A stretch of 64,000 bases of DNA from Stenotrophomonas maltophilia (GTDB lineage: Bacteria; Pseudomonadota; Gammaproteobacteria; Xanthomonadales; Xanthomonadaceae), in assembly GCA_002363385.1 (NCBI GenBank), contig DEVL01000006.1:62001-126000 (forward strand), given 5' to 3'. The notes beneath the pieces were generated by a model. That model did not search any database. It saw only the letters and a program-made list of their open reading frames with translations, and was not told the DNA's origin. The position numbers and the translations under genes were made by a program. Each line of letters starts with the position of its first letter. The stretch's first letter is position 1. Of the stretch, positions 41,026 through 51,457 are shown piece by piece.

Positions 41026-42867
41026 ATGCAGGGCGAACAACGCGCACGCACCATATTCCTGTTGTTGTGGACGCTGGTCACCGCCGTCAAATTGGTGGTG
41101 GCCGCTCGTCTGCCCTTGTTCGTGGACGAAGCGTTTTACTGGCAGGAAGGCCAGCACCTGGCGGCCGCCTATTCCGATCTGCCCGGGCTGACGGCCTGGC
41201 TGGCACGCCTGGGCGTGGAGATTGGTGGCAATCACGTGCTTGGGCTGCGCCTGCCGTTCCTGGCGATCGGTGCCTGGCTGCCCTGGCTGGTCTCACGCAT
41301 TGCCACGCGCTGGTTCGGCGCGGTGGCGGGGTGGCAGGCGGGCAGCCTGACCTTGCTGATGCCGCTGTCGGCCACCCTGGGCATGCTGGCTGTGCCGGAT
41401 GTACCGATGGCCCTGGCGGCGGTGCTCTGCCTGGATGCCGGTGCGCGCCTGCTGCGCAATGTGGATGCGGCGGCGGCGGTGAAACTGGCCGCCGGTCTGT
41501 CGATCGGTGCGCTCAGCCATTACCGCTTCATCGGCGTCATCGTGGTCGGCTTCATCGCACTGCTGGTGTTGCCGCAGGGCCGGCGCATGCTGCGCGATCC
41601 GCGCGTGTGGGTCGCCCTGGCCGTAGGCGTGGTGGCATGGTTGCCGCTGTTGTCGTGGAATGCCGACAACCATGATGCGGGGCTGAAATTCCAGGTGGTC
41701 GAGCGCCATCCGTGGGCGTTCGAATGGAGCGGGCTGTGGTTCCTGGTGATCCAGCCGATGCTGGTCACCCCCATCCTCTGCATCGCGATGTGGAAGGTGG
41801 CGCTGGCCGGCACCCGCTCCGGTGGCGGTGCGCGTGCGCAGTGGCGCTACTTTGGCCTGATCGGTGCCGTGTCGACCCTGTCGATCTTCGCGCTGGGCTT
41901 CTTCACCGACGTGGAGCGCATCAGTTTCCATTGGCCGCTGCCGGGGTATCTCGCACTGCTGATCGCGGTGCCGGTGGTGCTCAACGGATGGCCGCGCTGG
42001 CTGCGCCGCACCGGTTGGTGGTTGGCCGGTACCGGTCTGGCGCTGGCCTTCGGGTACTACCTGATGGCCTCCACGCCGATGGCGCGCGAGCAGTTGGCCG
42101 GCTACAAATACTACCCACGCAACTTTGCCGGCTGGCAGCCGTTGGCCCGCGCCGTGCGTGACGAACTGAAGACCCTGCCGCCCGGCACGCGCGTGCTCGC
42201 CGGAAATTTCAAGGTAGGCGCGGAGCTGGGCTTCCAGTTGGGCGATGCGTCGATCGAGGTGCTGCCGCATCCCTTGAATGACAAACATGGCCGCAGTGCA
42301 CAGCTGGGTCTGTGGCATCTGCTGCACGATGGCAAACGCGATGCGCCGATGCTGCTGGTGCTTGCGCCCAGCGATCAGCGCTATCGCGATCTGCTGGCGC
42401 GCTATCACGCGATCTGCGAGCAGGTCGGGCCGCTGCCGCCGCCGCGGGTGGTGAGCAACGATCATGGCTACCAGCGCTTCCTGTTGTTCAGGCTGCCGGC
42501 CGAACGTGTCGATGGCCCATGCGTGACGCCGGCGATGGCGTGGTTGGATGCGCCGCAGTCCGGGGCAACCGTGGGCGATACCCTCGATGTGCATGGCTGG
42601 GCCTTCAAGGACGGCGTGGGCATCGAGCGGGTCGAGCTGCTGATCGATGGCAAGCCGGTGGGTGACGCCACCTACGGGCGTGCCTTTGATATCACCAGCG
42701 CGTGGAAAATCTCCACCGATCCCCAGCACCCCAATGTCGCCTTCGATGCCACGCTGGATACCCGCCACCTGGCCCCGGGGCGCCATTGGCTCGGGATGAC
42801 GCTGCACGGCAAGGACGGCAGCGTGGAGCAGTGGCAGGAACAGGCCTTCGTCGTTCCCGCACGCTGA
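41026..42867 (+). CDS. ArnT-like integral-membrane glycosyltransferase with C-terminal beta-sandwich
   Basis: 613 aa. GT-C fold of the PMT/ArnT group, with the catalytic Asp-Glu in the first periplasmic loop (RLPLFVDEAFYWQEGQHLA) and about ten to twelve TM helices. It would use a polyprenyl-phosphate sugar donor on the periplasmic side. The last ~100 residues (DAPQSGATVGDTLDVHGWAF ... ERVELLIDGKPVGD) form a predicted Ig-like domain not found in ArnT. The acceptor is unknown. It lies 3 bp before the convergent maf stop. Confidence 0.84.
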   Translation: MQGEQRARTIFLLLWTLVTAVKLVVAARLPLFVDEAFYWQEGQHLAAAYSDLPGLTAWLARLGVEIGGNHVLGLRLPFLAIGAWLPWLVSRIATRWFGAVAGWQAGSLTLLMPLSATLGMLAVPDVPMALAAVLCLDAGARLLRNVDAAAAVKLAAGLSIGALSHYRFIGVIVVGFIALLVLPQGRRMLRDPRVWVALAVGVVAWLPLLSWNADNHDAGLKFQVVERHPWAFEWSGLWFLVIQPMLVTPILCIAMWKVALAGTRSGGGARAQWRYFGLIGAVSTLSIFALGFFTDVERISFHWPLPGYLALLIAVPVVLNGWPRWLRRTGWWLAGTGLALAFGYYLMASTPMAREQLAGYKYYPRNFAGWQPLARAVRDELKTLPPGTRVLAGNFKVGAELGFQLGDASIEVLPHPLNDKHGRSAQLGLWHLLHDGKRDAPMLLVLAPSDQRYRDLLARYHAICEQVGPLPPPRVVSNDHGYQRFLLFRLPAERVDGPCVTPAMAWLDAPQSGATVGDTLDVHGWAFKDGVGIERVELLIDGKPVGDATYGRAFDITSAWKISTDPQHPNVAFDATLDTRHLAPGRHWLGMTLHGKDGSVEQWQEQAFVVPAR

Positions 42868-42870
42868 GGC

Positions 42871-43443
42871 TCAGGGCAGGGTGTAGCCGGCCTGCCGCAG
42901 CAGCTGGCTCACCGCGATCAGCGGCAGCCCGATCAGCGCGGTGGGGTCGCGGTTCTCGATCGCCTCGAACAACGTGATGCCCAGCCCTTCGCACTTGAAG
43001 CTGCCAGCGCAGTCCAATGGCTGCTCGGCGGCCACGTAGCGTTCGATCTCTTCTGGTCCCAGCACGCGGAAGTGGACGCGGGTCAGATCGCAGGTCTCCA
43101 GGACCTCGCCGTCGCGCACCAGGCTCACCGCCGTGTGGAAGTCCACCACCTGCCCGGACATCGCGGCCAGCTGCGCATGCGCGCCCTCGACTGTGCCCGG
43201 CTTGCCCAGCGGGGCCCCATTCAGTTCCGCCACCTGGTCCGAGCCGATCACCCACTGGCCCGGGTGCAGGCGGGCGACGGCCTCGGCCTTGGCCCGCGCC
43301 AGCCGCACGGCCACGGTCCGTGGGGCCTCGCCGGGGGCCGGGGTCTCATCCACTTCGGGGCGGGCGGTCGCCAAGGGCAGGCCGAGCCGTTCCAGCAGTT
43401 CGCGGCGGTAGCGGGAAGTAGAGGCAAGCAGCAGTGGGGTCAT
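42871..43443 (-). CDS. Maf-like nucleotide pyrophosphatase (YceF type)
   Basis: House-cleaning hydrolase of modified nucleotides, 190 aa. Motifs LLLASTSRYRRELLERLGLP, the catalytic region VIGSDQVAELNG and LGKPGTVEGAHAQLAAMSG match Maf. The yceF slot beside yceD-rpmF suggests the m7GTP-specific group, but specificity is inferred. Divergent from yceD. Confidence 0.9.
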   Translation of the reverse strand: MTPLLLASTSRYRRELLERLGLPLATARPEVDETPAPGEAPRTVAVRLARAKAEAVARLHPGQWVIGSDQVAELNGAPLGKPGTVEGAHAQLAAMSGQVVDFHTAVSLVRDGEVLETCDLTRVHFRVLGPEEIERYVAAEQPLDCAGSFKCEGLGITLFEAIENRDPTALIGLPLIAVSQLLRQAGYTLP

Positions 43444-43557
43444 GCGACAATACCGGGCACGGAAGGCCGGCAGTCTGGGCCCTTCGGGCGGGAATCGGCA
43501 ACCTGACTGCGCAGGTATTTGACAGCGGCCCGGACGATCCTTAACATTCAGCGGCTT

Positions 43558-44067
43558 ATGTCCGCAAACGTGCCCGAAATGCTGGATGCTTGGCGGATGG
43601 TCGCAGCACGCAGGTGCTTCGACGGCCAGGTGGATCTAGCGGAATTGACCCGCCTCCAGGGCCTTGTCGCCGATACCGAAGGAACGTGCACCTATGCACT
43701 GGAATTCGCGCACGACGACATCCTGCAGGTATCCTATGTTGAACTGTCCATCGACACCGCGCTGCCGCTGATCTGTCAGCGCAGCCTGCAGCGTTTCCTG
43801 TTGCCGGTTTCGATGGTTCAGCGGCTCGGTCTGATCCGCAGCGAAGAGGAAGAGTCCTCGCTGCCGGAAGGCTGGGAACCGTGGCTGGTGCCGGAAGACG
43901 GCATGCTGCGACCGCTGGAACTGGTCGAGGACGAACTCGTCCTGGCCGTGCCCGTCGTGCCGCTGTCTCCCGATGGTGAGGCCGTGGACAAGGACTGGGC
44001 ACCGACCGAAGAAGAAATCAGCAAGGCCAATCCGTTCGCGGCGTTGGCGGCACTGAAAAAACAATAG
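43558..44067 (+). CDS. yceD: YceD / DUF177 family protein
   Basis: 169 aa. The conserved end of DUF177 is visible: DLAELTRLQGLVADT, ICQRSLQRFLLPV, LELVEDELVLAVPVVPLSPD and KANPFAALAALKKQ. The family is needed for 23S rRNA accumulation and is nearly always joined to rpmF. The E. coli CxxC position is ICQRS here, so one Cys is missing. The ATG at 43558 is preferred over an upstream TTG at 43519. Confidence 0.9.
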   Translation: MSANVPEMLDAWRMVAARRCFDGQVDLAELTRLQGLVADTEGTCTYALEFAHDDILQVSYVELSIDTALPLICQRSLQRFLLPVSMVQRLGLIRSEEEESSLPEGWEPWLVPEDGMLRPLELVEDELVLAVPVVPLSPDGEAVDKDWAPTEEEISKANPFAALAALKKQ

Positions 44068-44175
44068 CAGCCGGATTGTCGTCGGCGGCTGCGGCGAAAG
44101 CGAAAACTGTGCTGGGCGCTGGCGTCCTGCGCGACGATACGACGAAGCAAAACGAACCGAGTTTGGAGCAATCCC

Positions 44176-44373
44176 ATGGCTGTGCAGAAATCCCGTGTCA
44201 CCCCGTCCCGCCGCGGTATGCGCCGTGCGCATGACGCCCTGAGCGCCAAGCAGCTGTCCACCGATCCGACCACCGGTGAAGTGCATCTGCGTCACCACAT
44301 CACCGCTGACGGTTTCTACCGCGGCAAGAAGGTGATCACGACCAAGTCGAACTCGGCCGTCGAAGAAGATTGA
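44176..44373 (+). CDS. rpmF: 50S ribosomal protein L32
   Basis: 65 aa: MAVQKSRVTPSRRGMRRAHD and a basic C-terminal part (GFYRGKKVITTKSN), typical of the L32 form without zinc cysteines. TTGGAG precedes the ATG. A terminator follows. Confidence 0.97.
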   Translation: MAVQKSRVTPSRRGMRRAHDALSAKQLSTDPTTGEVHLRHHITADGFYRGKKVITTKSNSAVEED

Positions 44374-44380
44374 TTTGTGA

Positions 44381-44410
44381 AGGCCGCTGCCCGGTCGGGC
44401 GGCGGCCTTT
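44381..44410 (+). terminator. Terminator after rpmF
   Basis: AGGCCGC..GCCC / GGGC..GCGGCCT hairpin (loop GGTC) with a short T-run, between rpmF and fabH where many gammaproteobacteria have plsX. Confidence 0.7.
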
Positions 44411-44461
44411 ACCCCATTCTTCCCGGTCACCACGTTTGGTGATCGTGCTACAGGACATGCA

Positions 44462-45439
44462 ATGAGCAAGCGGATCTACTCGAGGATCGCGGGCACCGGT
44501 AGTTATTTGCCCGAAAAAGTGTTGACCAACCAGGATCTGGAGAAAATGGTCGACACCAGCGATGAGTGGATTCAATCGCGCACTGGTATCCGTGAACGGC
44601 ACATTGCGGCCGAGAACGAGACCACCAGCGACCTCGGCTACCACGCCGCGGTACGTGCGCTTGAAGCGGCCGGTATCGACGCTTCGCAGCTCGACATGAT
44701 CGTGGTGGGTACCACCACGCCTGACCTGATTTTCCCGTCCACCGCGTGCCTGATCCAGGCCAAGCTCGGTGCGAGCGGCTGCCCCGCCTTCGACGTCAAC
44801 GCGGCCTGTTCGGGTTTCGTGTTCGCGTTGAGCGTGGCCGACAAATTCATTCGTTCCGGTGATGCACGCTACGTGCTGGTCATCGGTGCGGAAACGCTGA
44901 CCCGCATCGTCGACTGGACCGAGCGCACCACCTGCGTACTGTTCGGCGATGGCGCGGGTGCCGTCGTGCTCAAGGCCGACGAAGAGACCGGCATCCTGAG
45001 CACCCACCTGCATTCGGATGGCAGCAAGAAAGACCTGCTGTGGAACCCGGTGGGCGTCTCGGCCGGCTTCGGCGAGGGCGAGGCGGCCCGCGGCGCGATC
45101 CTGATGAAGGGCAACGACGTGTTCAAGTACGCCGTCAAGGCGCTGGACTCGGTCGTCGATGAAACCCTGGAAGCCAACGCGCTGACCAAGGACGACCTGG
45201 ATTGGCTGATCCCGCACCAGGCCAACCTGCGCATCATCGAAGCCACCGCCAAGCGCCTGGAGATGTCCATGGACCAGGTGGTGGTGACGGTCGACAAGCA
45301 CGGCAACACTTCCTCGGCCTCGGTGCCGATGGCGCTGGACCACGCGGTCCGCTCCGGTCGCGTCGAGCGCGGCCAGCTGCTGCTGCTGGAAGCCTTCGGC
45401 GGCGGCTTCACGTGGGGTTCTGCTCTGCTGCGCTATTGA
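44462..45439 (+). CDS. fabH: 3-oxoacyl-ACP synthase III
   Basis: Initiates fatty acid synthesis by condensing an acyl-CoA with malonyl-ACP. 325 aa. Catalytic Cys in VNAACSGFVFALSVAD, His in WLIPHQANLRIIEA, Asn in KHGNTSSASVPMAL. First gene of the fab cluster. plsX, usual between rpmF and fabH in E. coli, is absent. Confidence 0.97.
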   Translation: MSKRIYSRIAGTGSYLPEKVLTNQDLEKMVDTSDEWIQSRTGIRERHIAAENETTSDLGYHAAVRALEAAGIDASQLDMIVVGTTTPDLIFPSTACLIQAKLGASGCPAFDVNAACSGFVFALSVADKFIRSGDARYVLVIGAETLTRIVDWTERTTCVLFGDGAGAVVLKADEETGILSTHLHSDGSKKDLLWNPVGVSAGFGEGEAARGAILMKGNDVFKYAVKALDSVVDETLEANALTKDDLDWLIPHQANLRIIEATAKRLEMSMDQVVVTVDKHGNTSSASVPMALDHAVRSGRVERGQLLLLEAFGGGFTWGSALLRY

Positions 45440-45471
45440 TAGTGCCAGTTACGACAACGTGACGCTGTCGT

Positions 45472-45494
45472 TACGGCCCCATTACGGGGCCGTA
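45472..45494 (+). terminator. Hairpin after fabH
   Basis: TACGGCCCC / GGGGCCGTA with a short loop, lying between fabH and the interrupted kinase gene. No long T-run. Confidence 0.55.
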
Positions 45495-45514
45495 TGCATT
45501 TCAGGAGAACTGCC

Positions 45515-46297
45515 ATGGTTGAGCCCATCGTCATCGAGGGCCAACGCGCCTGGCTGAAGCAGTACGGCGAAGGAAGCCGGGTGGTCGCACTCGGCCTGCT
45601 CAACTTCATCGCCCGCCGCTTCCAGCTCGACGCCCTGCGCCCACCGCCGCACCGGGGTGGCGATGCCGCCCGCGAAACCGAAGCCCGCCGCCTGTCCGAA
45701 CTGCAGGCCCAGGGCGTCAACGTCCCCAGTGTGATCGGCAGCGGTCACGCCGCGCTCGTGCTGGGCGACAACGGCTCCTCGTTCAATACCTGCCTGCGCT
45801 AAGCCGACGATGCCGGCCGCGACCGCCTGGTGTCGGCCGCAATGAATGCCATTGCCCAGGCGCACCAGAAGGGCGCTTATTTCGGCCAGCCGCTCCCGCG
45901 CAATCTCACTTGGGATGGCAACGCCATCGGCTTCATTGACTTCGAGGAAGACCCCCTCGAAGTCATGGATCTGGCCCAGGCGCAGGCCCGCGACTGGCTG
46001 ATGTTCGGCTACGGCGTGGCCAAGTACTACGAAGACCGTCCGCAGCAGCTCCAGGCCCTCATGGCCGAGGCGATGGACGGCGCGGAAGCGCCGGTGATCG
46101 CCCACGCCCATGACGTCACCGGCCGCCTCCAGGGCCTGGCCCGCGCCAGCATGAAGATGGGCCGCTCCGCGCGCGCACTGGCCCATTCGATCCTGATCGT
46201 GCATGGCGCCACCACGCTGGGCGTGCTGATGGTCGTCGCGATCTGCTTCGATTTCTTCACCGATGGCGACCTGGACATCCTCCAGCTGTTCACCTGA
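45515..46297 (+). pseudogene. Kinase-like (Bud32/RIO-type) membrane protein gene with in-frame TAA
   Basis: One frame runs from the ATG at 45515 (AGGAG 8 bp upstream) to 46297, interrupted only by TAA at 45800-45802 (codon 96). Before the stop are MVEPIVIEGQRAWLKQYGEG and PSVIGSGHAALVLGDNGSSF. After it come an atypical catalytic loop (HQKGAYFGQPLPRNLTWDG), a metal-binding FIDFEEDPLE and a C-terminal TM helix (TTLGVLMVVAICFDFF). The full product would be about 260 aa. A single base change from CAA or another sense codon would explain it. The second half may still be translated from the ATG at 45842. Confidence 0.75.
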
Positions 46298-46385
46298 GCA
46301 CAGGCCCCACATACGCGGCAGTACAGACGAAGGGCGACGTTCCCCTTTATCATTCGCCGTTCGATTTTTGCAGGCGGATGATCGC

Positions 46386-47330
46386 GTGACCGATACCAAT
46401 CTCGCATTCGTGTTCCCGGGCCAGGGCTCGCAGTCGCTGGGCATGCTGGCCGAACTGGCCGAGCTGCACCCGCAGATCCGCGAGGCCTTCACCGAAGCCT
46501 CCGATGGCGCCGGTGTGGACCTGTGGGCGCTGTCGCAGGGCGGTCCCGAGGAAATGCTCAACCGCACCGAATACACCCAGCCGGCCCTGCTGGCCGCCAG
46601 CATCGGCGTCTGGCGCGCCTGGAACGCCGTTGGCGGCACCCAGCCCGCCGTTCTGGCCGGTCACAGCCTCGGCGAGTACACCGCCCTGGTGGCCGCCGGC
46701 GCGCTGACCCTGCGTGATGGCGCCCATCTGGTGCGTCTGCGCGGCCAGCTGATGCAGGAAGCCGCCCCGACCGGCGTGGGTGCCATGGCCGCCGTGCTCG
46801 GCGCCGAAGACGCGCTGGTCGTGGAGGTCTGCGAGCAGGCCGCTGGCAGCCAGGTCGTGGTGCCCGCCAACTACAACTCGCCGGGCCAGATCGTCATCGG
46901 TGGCGACGCTGCCGCCGTGGACCGTGCGCTGGCGCTGCTGGCCGAGAAGGGCGTCCGCAAGGCCGTCAAGCTGGCGGTCAGCGTGCCCTCGCACACCCCG
47001 CTGATGCGCGAAGCCGCCAACCGCCTGGCCGAAACCATGGCCGGCCTGGACTGGCGCGCCCCGGCCCTGCCGGTGGTGCAGAACGTGGATGCGCGCGTGC
47101 ATGACGGCGTGGACGCCATCCGCCAGGCGCTGGTGCAGCAGCTGTACCTGCCCGTGCAGTGGACCGGCTGCGTGCAGGCGCTGGCCGCCCGTGGCGTCAC
47201 CCGCGTGGCCGAATGCGGCCCGGGCAAGGTGCTGAGCGGATTGATCAAGCGCATCGACAAATCGCTGGACGCGCGCACACTGTCCACGCCCGCCGATTTC
47301 GAGACGGCCCGCGAGACCTGGGCCGCCTGA
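46386..47330 (+). CDS. fabD: Malonyl-CoA:ACP transacylase
   Basis: Transfers malonate to ACP. 314 aa. Opens with LAFVFPGQGSQSLGMLAEL. The nucleophile Ser lies in LAGHSLGEYTALVAAG, and the catalytic His is in SVPSHTPLMREAA. I chose GTG 46386 because the family's conserved opening begins right after it and AGGCGG lies upstream. Confidence 0.95.
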   Translation: MTDTNLAFVFPGQGSQSLGMLAELAELHPQIREAFTEASDGAGVDLWALSQGGPEEMLNRTEYTQPALLAASIGVWRAWNAVGGTQPAVLAGHSLGEYTALVAAGALTLRDGAHLVRLRGQLMQEAAPTGVGAMAAVLGAEDALVVEVCEQAAGSQVVVPANYNSPGQIVIGGDAAAVDRALALLAEKGVRKAVKLAVSVPSHTPLMREAANRLAETMAGLDWRAPALPVVQNVDARVHDGVDAIRQALVQQLYLPVQWTGCVQALAARGVTRVAECGPGKVLSGLIKRIDKSLDARTLSTPADFETARETWAA

Positions 47331-47404
47331 TGTCTTCCGATCGCGCCCGTGCTGGAATGGCTTCGCGCCAGACCGGCCGGACCGGTCCCGTTTGAGGAAC
47401 TGAG

Positions 47405-48148
47405 ATGAGCAAGCCCCTTCAGGGTGAAATCGCACTGGTCACCGGCGCCAGCCGGGGTATCGGTGCCGCGATTGCCGACGCACTGGCCGCGCAGGGCGCG
47501 ACCGTCATTGGCACCGCCACCACCGACGCCGGTGCCGCCGCCATCGGCGAGCGTCTGGCTGCCGTGGGTGGCCACGGCCGCGCGCTGAACGTCACTGACG
47601 CCGCTGCGTTGGAGGCCGTGCTGGACGGGATCGCCAAGGAATTCGGCGCCATCAGCATCCTGGTCAACAACGCCGGCATCACCCGCGACAACCTGTTGCT
47701 GCGGATGAAGGAAGAAGACTGGCAGGCGATCCTGGACACCAACCTGACCAGCGTCTTCCGCACCTCCAAGGCCGTCATGCGCGGCATGATGAAGGCGCGC
47801 AAGGGCCGCATCATCAATATCGCCTCGGTGATCGGCGTGACCGGCAATGCCGGCCAGGCCAACTACGCCGCGGCCAAGGCCGGCATCATTGCCTTCTCCA
47901 AGTCGCTGGCCAAGGAAATCGGCTCGCGCGGGATCACCGTCAACGTGGTCGCGCCGGGCTTCATCGATACCGACATGACCAAGGCGCTGCCCGAAGAGCA
48001 GCGCACCGGCCTGGTCAAGTCGATCGCCCTGGAGCGGCTCGGCGAGCCGTCCGATATCGCCAACGCGGTGGCGTTCCTGGCCGGTCCTTCGGCCAGCTAC
48101 ATCACCGGCGAAACCCTCCATGTGAACGGCGGCATGTACATGCCGTAA
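47405..48148 (+). CDS. fabG: 3-oxoacyl-ACP reductase
   Basis: NADPH-dependent reductase of the elongation cycle, 247 aa SDR. The cofactor motif is VTGASRGIGAAI, the active site is NIASVIGVTGNAGQANYAAAKAG (Ser, Tyr, Lys), and VLVNNAGITRDNLLLRM has its equivalent here. TGAGGAAC precedes the ATG. Confidence 0.97.
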   Translation: MSKPLQGEIALVTGASRGIGAAIADALAAQGATVIGTATTDAGAAAIGERLAAVGGHGRALNVTDAAALEAVLDGIAKEFGAISILVNNAGITRDNLLLRMKEEDWQAILDTNLTSVFRTSKAVMRGMMKARKGRIINIASVIGVTGNAGQANYAAAKAGIIAFSKSLAKEIGSRGITVNVVAPGFIDTDMTKALPEEQRTGLVKSIALERLGEPSDIANAVAFLAGPSASYITGETLHVNGGMYMP

Positions 48149-48301
48149 GCATGTGGCGCATGGATTGCGCCGCAAGTGGTTGATCTGTCTGATGTTTTGC
48201 TGCAATGCAAGGTGTCGCTGGTTTCCACTACACTATCCCACGGTCATCCCTCACCGGATGGCGTCATTTTTGAACCACTACTCCATCTGGAGCGATATCC
48301 A

Positions 48302-48541
48302 ATGAGCACCATCGAAGAACGCGTCAAGAAAATCGTCGTCGAACAGCTTGGCGTCAAGGAAGAGGAAGTCACCAACAGCGCATCGTTCGTCGATGACCTG
48401 GGCGCTGACTCGCTGGACACCGTTGAACTGGTGATGGCGCTGGAAGAAGAGTTCGAGTGCGAAATCCCGGACGAAGAAGCCGAAAAGATCAGCACCGTGC
48501 AGGCTGCGATCGACTACATCAACGCCCACGTCAAGGCTTGA
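48302..48541 (+). CDS. acpP: Acyl carrier protein
   Basis: 79 aa acidic carrier. The Ser of LGADSLDTVELVMALEEEF takes 4'-phosphopantetheine. The start is MSTIEERVKKIVVEQLG. The 153-bp gap upstream probably contains its own promoter (TACACT hexamer about 75 bp ahead), as in E. coli. Confidence 0.98.
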   Translation: MSTIEERVKKIVVEQLGVKEEEVTNSASFVDDLGADSLDTVELVMALEEEFECEIPDEEAEKISTVQAAIDYINAHVKA

Positions 48542-48600
48542 TGTCAGGCGGCTCGCGCGCGGCCGTGGCGATCGCTGCGACCGCGTGCGGCAAACCCATG

Positions 48601-48618
48601 GGGCCGCGCTTGCGGCCC
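48601..48618 (+). terminator. Hairpin between acpP and fabF
   Basis: GGGCCGC / GCGGCCC, GCTT loop, followed by TGTGCTTTT. Likely partial terminator that lets acpP exceed fabF. Confidence 0.6.
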
Positions 48619-48677
48619 TGTGCTTTTGAGCGTTATACCGCGTGATACCCGCAACACCCGGGTCAGGAGAATCTGCA

Positions 48678-49940
<1,263 letters not shown>

Positions 49941-49966
49941 CCGCACGTTCCGTGTACTCCCACCCG

Positions 49967-49985
49967 GGCCGCCATCATGGCGGCC
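49967..49985 (+). terminator. Hairpin after fabF
   Basis: GGCCGCC / GGCGGCC with a 5-nt loop followed by TTGG. Weak intrinsic terminator. Confidence 0.5.
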
Positions 49986-50035
49986 TTGGTGTATCTGGCC
50001 CCCGCGCACGCTGCGCGCCCTTCCGGTGTCCTGTC

Positions 50036-51391
50036 ATGTTCCAGACGCTTCCGCTGCCCGCCACCACCGACCTGCTGGCCCTGCAGCGCCTGGCCCCGCA
50101 GCGCTACCCGCTGCTGATGGAGTCCACCGCCTCGGGCACCGCGCAGGGGCGCTGGGATCTGCTGCTGATGGGCAATGGGCAATCCCTCGCACTGCACGCC
50201 GACGGCGTGGTGCGCGATGCGGACGGTGTTGCGCACGACGGCCGCTTCCTTGACCTGCTGGATGCGCACTGGGCCGCCCTGCGCCTGCCGCGCGAAGAGA
50301 CAACACTGCCGTTCCGCGGCGGCTGGGCACTGATGCTGGATTACGAGCTGGCCGGCCAGATCGAAGACGTGCTGGCCTTGCCTGCGCGCGCCGATGGCCT
50401 GCCGTCCGCGCTGGCGCTGCGCTGCCCGGCGGCGGTACTGCACGACCGCGTGCTCGGCCAGTTCCATGCCGTGTGCGAGACCGGCCAGGCCGCGCTGCTG
50501 CAGACCCTGCAGGATGACCTCGCGGCAGCCTCGACGTTGTCCCCGCTGCCAGCGTGGCAGCCACCGGTCGCCATCGGCGAGGACGTGCCACAGCGCTTCA
50601 CCGACGGCGTCGGCAAGGTGATCGATTACCTGCGCGCGGGCGACGTGTTTCAGGTGAACCTGTCGCGCCGCTGGAACGCGCAGTTCGCCGAGGCGCTCTC
50701 GCCGCAGGCGCTGTACGCGCAGCTGCGCGTGGCTAACCCGGCGCCGTTTGCCGGGCTGTTCATGGCGCAGGGCAGGGCGGTGGTCAGCTCCTCGCCCGAG
50801 CGGCTGGTGTCGGTGCATGGCGATGATGTGCAGACCCGCCCCATCGCGGGCACCCGCCCGCGCTTCGCCGGCGATGACGATGCCGCGCGCATCCAGGAGC
50901 TGGTCGGCCATCCCAAGGAACGCGCCGAGCACGTGATGCTGATCGATCTGGAGCGCAACGACCTCGGCCGCATCTGCGCGCCGGGCAGCGTGGAAGTGGA
51001 TGAGCTGATGACCGTGGAGAGCTACGCCCACGTGCACCACATCGTCAGCAACGTGCGTGGCCGCCTGCGTGCGGACGTCAGCCCCGGCCAGGTGATCGCC
51101 GCGACCTTCCCCGGCGGCACCATCACCGGGTGCCCCAAAGTGCGCTGCATGCAGATCATCGCCGAGCTGGAGCAGACCGCGCGTGGCGCCTACACCGGCG
51201 CGTTCGGCTGGCTGAACCGCGATGGCGATCTGGACCTGAACATCCTGATCCGCACCGCCGAAGTGGCCGGCGACACCGCCAGCTTCCGCACCGGCGCCGG
51301 GATCGTGGTCGATTCGGTGGCCGACAAGGAACTGGACGAAACCCGCGCCAAGGCCCGCGGCCTGCTGCGTGCGCTGGGCAGCGATGCCTGA
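50036..51391 (+). CDS. pabB: Aminodeoxychorismate synthase component I
   Basis: Makes 4-amino-4-deoxychorismate from chorismate for folate. 451 aa chorismate-binding fold: YLRAGDVFQVNLSRR, SSSPERLVSVHGDDVQTRPI, IDLERNDLGRICAPG and the end motif RTGAGIVVDSVADKELDET. In E. coli this slot holds pabC. Here it holds pabB, and no pabC is seen in the window. ATG 50036 begins MFQTLPLPAT. Confidence 0.93.
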   Translation: MFQTLPLPATTDLLALQRLAPQRYPLLMESTASGTAQGRWDLLLMGNGQSLALHADGVVRDADGVAHDGRFLDLLDAHWAALRLPREETTLPFRGGWALMLDYELAGQIEDVLALPARADGLPSALALRCPAAVLHDRVLGQFHAVCETGQAALLQTLQDDLAAASTLSPLPAWQPPVAIGEDVPQRFTDGVGKVIDYLRAGDVFQVNLSRRWNAQFAEALSPQALYAQLRVANPAPFAGLFMAQGRAVVSSSPERLVSVHGDDVQTRPIAGTRPRFAGDDDAARIQELVGHPKERAEHVMLIDLERNDLGRICAPGSVEVDELMTVESYAHVHHIVSNVRGRLRADVSPGQVIAATFPGGTITGCPKVRCMQIIAELEQTARGAYTGAFGWLNRDGDLDLNILIRTAEVAGDTASFRTGAGIVVDSVADKELDETRAKARGLLRALGSDA

Positions 51392-51457
51392 GCCGTTTGG
51401 CGGTGTGCAGCACCCGCGCGGTATGCTGCACGGCGAAGAAATGGATTCGAGGTGAGC

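Noticed and set aside
43519..43557. TTG start giving a 13-residue longer YceD
   Set aside because: The ATG at 43558 gives the usual family length, and the extension has no ribosome site.
45800..45802. Stop-codon recoding in the kinase-like gene
   Set aside because: TAA is not a selenocysteine or pyrrolysine codon, and no slippery site or structure is seen nearby. A nonsense mutation is simpler.
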